Origin: Indolivaga alginatilytica
GTDB lineage: Bacteria > Bacteroidota > Bacteroidia > Bacteroidales > Dysgonomonadaceae
Length of the DNA stretch: 64,000 nucleotides
Reading direction: 5' to 3'
Assembly (NCBI RefSeq): GCF_003201355.1
Contig: NZ_QICL01000004.1
Coordinates: forward strand, 62,001 to 126,000
Each line of letters opens with the position of its first letter. Positions within the stretch are counted from its first letter, which is position 1. Positions 63,051-64,000 of this stretch are shown here, piece after piece. The notes under the pieces were generated by a model. It was not told the origin of the DNA, ran no database searches, and worked only from the letters and a program-made list of their open reading frames with translations. The translations under genes were made by a program, and so were the position numbers.

Positions 63051-63937
63051 CTATACTGAATAATTGGTTAATAAATCTTTTATTTTCCATTCTGCGGAGG
63101 GGTAGGCTTGCCAACATTCGTTGTTGGGCGACCATCGGAAACCGCTACTTTTGAGGGCTGTTCTCATTTTCTCGTCAGGTTTTGAGGGGAAAAACAATTT
63201 TATCCGATTTTCGGCAATGTCTTTTTCGACTGTTACCCCGTTGATGGTATAGGATTCGTTTTCTTTCCCTTCGGCATCGAGGCGTTTTTGCAGTTCGGCG
63301 ATTCGGGCTTCTGTATTTTTGATTTTGGCATTGTTATTAGATAATTGCCATGTCTGAAACCCTTTTTTCTCATAAGAATATGTCGGATTGAGAAGTATAT
63401 AAGCAGTTGCTTTTGAAATACCGAAGTTTGTCAATTCGTCAGAAACTTCTTCCTCTGTTAGTTTTTTGTTACGAACAACTTTGTTTATGGCTTTCATTGT
63501 CTCTTGCCATTCTTTTAGCTCGGACAATTTTTCTTCCTGTTCTTCGATCTCTGAACTAAGGGAGTAGTTTTTCTTTTTCTCCCATCGTTTTACTCTTTGG
63601 GTAATATTCTCACGCCATTCTGAAAACCTTTTATAATGATTGTCAGCCCAACGATTCAATTTTTCCATTCTTCGGACAGGGAAGTTTGATGCACCCGAAA
63701 TAAACGATGAATAAATGGGTGTCTGTGAACCGAGCCATGCACGATATAGTGAAATGTATTTAGTTGTTACCCAATCATGGTATTCGGTAGGGATTTGTGA
63801 CAGTAGATTTTTGACAGTAGATTTTTGAGGTCGTTCGAGTAATCGTTTATATTTCGTTCTGCGGTTGCCTCTGGGTTTGAATAAATGCCACTGCAAGCTC
63901 TTACTGCTAGGTCTTTTAAATCTCTAATTTCTTTCAT
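63051..63937 (-). pseudogene. Gene broken by a 14-bp tandem duplication (290-residue ancestor)
   Basis: The shared leader AAAACCTCCGACAAA ends at ATG 63937, which opens MKEIRDLKDLAVRACSGIYS. After NDYSNDLKNLLS the frame meets a tandem 14-bp duplication (63799-63826), shifts and stops 12 codons later. Removing one unit restores an uninterrupted 290-residue frame continuing QIPTEYHDWVTTKYISLY. The rest carries coiled regions and a C-terminal GVTVEKDIAENRIKLFF…LKSSGFRWSPNNECWQAY segment. That 'GFRWSP' motif occurs in phage and mobile-element DNA-modification or antirestriction-associated proteins. It may be a phase-variable or recently inactivated gene. Confidence 0.75.
63799..63826. repeat. Exact 14-bp tandem duplication
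   Basis: On the plus strand GACAGTAGATTTTT occurs at 63799-63812 and again at 63813-63826. Fourteen is not a multiple of three, so each gain or loss of a unit shifts the frame. Confidence 0.95.
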
Positions 63938-63954
63938 TTTGTCGGAGGTTTTTA
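63938..63954 (-). promoter_or_regulatory. Shared translational leader, copy before 63937
   Basis: The minus-strand mRNA reads TAAAAACCTCCGACAAA directly before ATG. The same word precedes ATGs at 61503 (CCAA end), 60654 and 60394. It contains ACCTCC, the sequence of the 16S anti-Shine-Dalgarno itself, so it cannot pair with the ribosome in the usual way. Confidence 0.8.
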
Positions 63955-64000
63955 TATGATTATTTAGTAATATTTTGAAATGAAATAGTTTGATGCTTTG

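Noticed and set aside
63051-63896. 281-residue frame starting MQWHLFKPRG
   Set aside because: Its N-terminal part is a frame artefact upstream of the 14-bp duplication; the shared leader and the single-unit reconstruction show the true start at 63937.

Overview
The window looks like a Bacteroidota chromosome, most likely an intestinal or insect-gut Bacteroidales of the Dysgonomonas/Tannerella type. This is inferred from SusC/SusD proteins, promoters of the TTG-N19/20-TAnnTTTG form, scarce Shine-Dalgarno sequences, low GC, and a sialic-acid locus laid out as in that group. No marker gene fixes the genus.

Region 1 (1-15983): the visible part of a sensor histidine kinase, then a minus-strand export cluster. 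It holds four large MacB/FtsX-type permeases, one LolD/MacB-type ATPase, a HlyD-type periplasmic adaptor and a TolC-type outer-membrane protein. A phosphate-porin-like barrel protein follows.

Region 2 (16562-34838): a sialoglycan utilisation locus. A ROK repressor diverges from N-acetylneuraminate lyase, an AGE-type epimerase, a SusC/SusD pair, sialidase, GH20 hexosaminidase, an SGNH esterase, a kelch-type sialic acid mutarotase, GH2 beta-galactosidase and an MFS transporter. Together they could trim host glycans outside the cell, import free sialic acid and convert it to GlcNAc plus pyruvate.

Region 3 (34853-39875): housekeeping-like single genes: alpha/beta hydrolase, DUF1062 protein, nucleoside phosphorylase-family protein, S9 peptidase. 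A hairpin-bearing intergenic repeat occurs seven times across regions 1-3 and was not seen in the mobile regions.

Region 4 (40065-55661): a 15.6-kb integrative element in a tRNA-Asp gene, bounded by a perfect 45-bp direct repeat of the 5' half of the tRNA. It encodes a tyrosine integrase, a DExH helicase, a Sak4-like ATPase, a DUF3871 protein, a PIN-like protein, a class III cyclase-like protein with a small partner, and several orphan lipoproteins and membrane proteins. It has no recognisable relaxase or capsid gene and is strikingly poor in CpG. Integration gave the rebuilt tRNA gene a new, element-borne promoter and left a truncated tRNA half with its own terminator at the other end.

Region 5 (55892-64000): a second accessory region with normal CpG, starting with another integrase just beyond the tRNA. 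It has two more short tyrosine recombinases and a minus-strand operon of small unknown genes. Several of these share an identical leader directly before the ATG. The first visible gene of that operon is broken by an exact 14-bp tandem duplication.
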